NCBI GenBank assembly: GCA_021782685.1
Contig: JAJXUQ010000037.1
Span: 1-5,455 of the forward strand
DNA length: 5,455 nucleotides
DNA from: a bacterium
GTDB taxonomy: Bacteria; Patescibacteriota; Minisyncoccia; Phycocordibacterales; Phycocordibacteraceae
Direction of reading: 5' to 3'
Shown: positions 5,182 to 5,455 of the stretch, piece after piece
Position numbering within the stretch: position 1 is the first letter of the stretch
Layout: each line of letters starts with the position of its first letter
Notes under the pieces: model-generated
Told to the model about the DNA's origin: nothing
What the model saw: only the letters and a program-made list of their open reading frames with translations
Databases searched by the model: none
Made by a program: the position numbers and the translations under genes

Positions 5182-5213
5182 AAAACACGCCCTGCTCCCG
5201 CAGGGCGTGTTTT
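5182..5213 (+). terminator. Rho-independent terminator after the glutaredoxin-like gene
   Basis: A perfect 14-bp stem pairs 5182-5195 (AAAACACGCCCTGC) with 5200-5213 (GCAGGGCGTGTTTT) around a TCCC loop. The T-run TTTT then GTGTT follows on the plus strand, with an A-run on the other side. It starts 10 bases after the glutaredoxin stop and separates that gene from tRNA-Arg. Confidence 0.93.
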
Positions 5214-5232
5214 GTGTTACGCTCTTCGCAAC

Positions 5233-5304
5233 GCCCCCTTAGTTCAATGGATAGAACGGCTCACTCCTAACGAGCTGATTCAGGTTCGACTCCTGGAGGG
5301 GGCA
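5233..5304 (+). tRNA. tRNA-Arg, anticodon CCT
   Basis: A 72-base cloverleaf has the acceptor stem GCCCCCT (5233-5239) with AGGGGGC (5297-5303). The D-arm is GTTC/GAAC, and the T-arm TCAGG/CCTGG encloses TTCGACT. The anticodon loop CTCCTAA gives CCT at 5266-5268, reading AGG, hence arginine. The last pair of the anticodon stem is A5263 opposite C5271, a mismatch. The discriminator is A5304 and CCA is not encoded. It lies 19 bases after the terminator; a weak TGTTACGCT (5215-5223) could be its own extended -10. Confidence 0.94.
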
Positions 5305-5309
5305 CTAAG

Positions 5310-5318
5310 TGGTAGAAT
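5310..5318 (+). promoter_or_regulatory. Extended -10 promoter of the last gene
   Basis: TGGTAGAAT is an extended -10 (TG-N-TAGAAT), beginning 6 bases after the tRNA-Arg discriminator. It ends 11 bases before the ATG at 5330, so the leader would be about 5 bases or less. The -35 position falls inside the tRNA gene and matches poorly. Confidence 0.55.
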
Positions 5319-5329
5319 ATAGAACGAAC

Positions 5330-5455
5330 ATGGACCCGGAACTAAAGCGGCTTCTCGAAGAAATGCATGCGCTCGCGAAAGACAATCACCGCATGCTGCG
5401 CGCTATCCGACGCGATTATTGGATCGGCCTCGCGGGTAAGGTACTCTTTTGGATC
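5330..5455 (+). CDS. Small hypothetical protein, probably membrane-anchored (3' end outside window)
   Basis: Only the first 42 codons are present. The start MDPELKRLLEEMHALAKDNHRMLRAIRR is a charged, probably helical segment of about 28 residues, followed by DYWIGLAGKVLFWI, which looks like the start of a membrane span at about residue 31. From memory this combination (acidic helix, then NHRMLR, then a membrane span) occurs in short hypothetical proteins of Parcubacteria-like genomes; I cannot confirm it here and no function is known to me. The ATG at 5330 has no Shine-Dalgarno and sits just after an extended -10. It could be a leaderless gene. Confidence 0.75.
   Translation, partial: MDPELKRLLEEMHALAKDNHRMLRAIRRDYWIGLAGKVLFWI

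Noticed and set aside
1..5455. CRISPR array, diversity-generating retroelement, toxin-antitoxin pair or prophage
   Set aside because: No regularly spaced repeats, reverse transcriptase, template repeat, transposase, integrase or toxin/antitoxin-like pair was found on either strand.

Overview
The window looks like chromosomal DNA from a GC-rich member of the Patescibacteria/CPR, most likely Parcubacteria-like. This is inferred from gene content and protein style, not from a marker-gene tree. The clues are compact spacing, tRNA genes without an encoded CCA, a DivIC/FtsB-like protein with a Trp-rich end, a LepA with divergent G4/G5 motifs, and two short proteins of a type I associate with these genomes (a 'MDPELKRLLEE' start and a 'SARKF' end).

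Layout: bases 1-3205 form a plus-strand block. It holds the 3' end of murJ (lipid II flippase), lepA (elongation factor 4, overlapping murJ by four bases), a DivIC/FtsB-like one-pass membrane protein, and tRNA-Gly(CCC). Bases 3206-3354 are a gap with no convincing gene. Bases 3355-4380 are a self-contained minus-strand unit. It has a near-consensus sigma70 promoter, a leader of about 140 nt with a 12-bp hairpin, a strong Shine-Dalgarno, a 256-residue protein of unknown function, and a rho-independent terminator whose pairing works best on the minus strand. Bases 4381-5455 return to the plus strand with a DUF302 protein, a glutaredoxin-like protein and its terminator, tRNA-Arg(CCT), and the start of a small protein that probably becomes membrane-spanning.

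How the genes fit together: murJ and the DivIC-like gene belong to envelope synthesis and division, while lepA and the tRNAs belong to translation. The DUF302 and glutaredoxin genes are neighbours that may share a thiol/redox role. Four plus-strand genes have a -10-like hexamer very close to the start codon and no Shine-Dalgarno, suggesting leaderless or short-leader transcripts. The minus-strand gene is built the opposite way, with a long structured leader and a strong ribosome site. It is the best candidate for something undescribed: an orphan protein whose last ~45 residues resemble a C-type-lectin/formylglycine-type variable tail. No reverse transcriptase, template repeat, CRISPR array or transposase is visible in the window.
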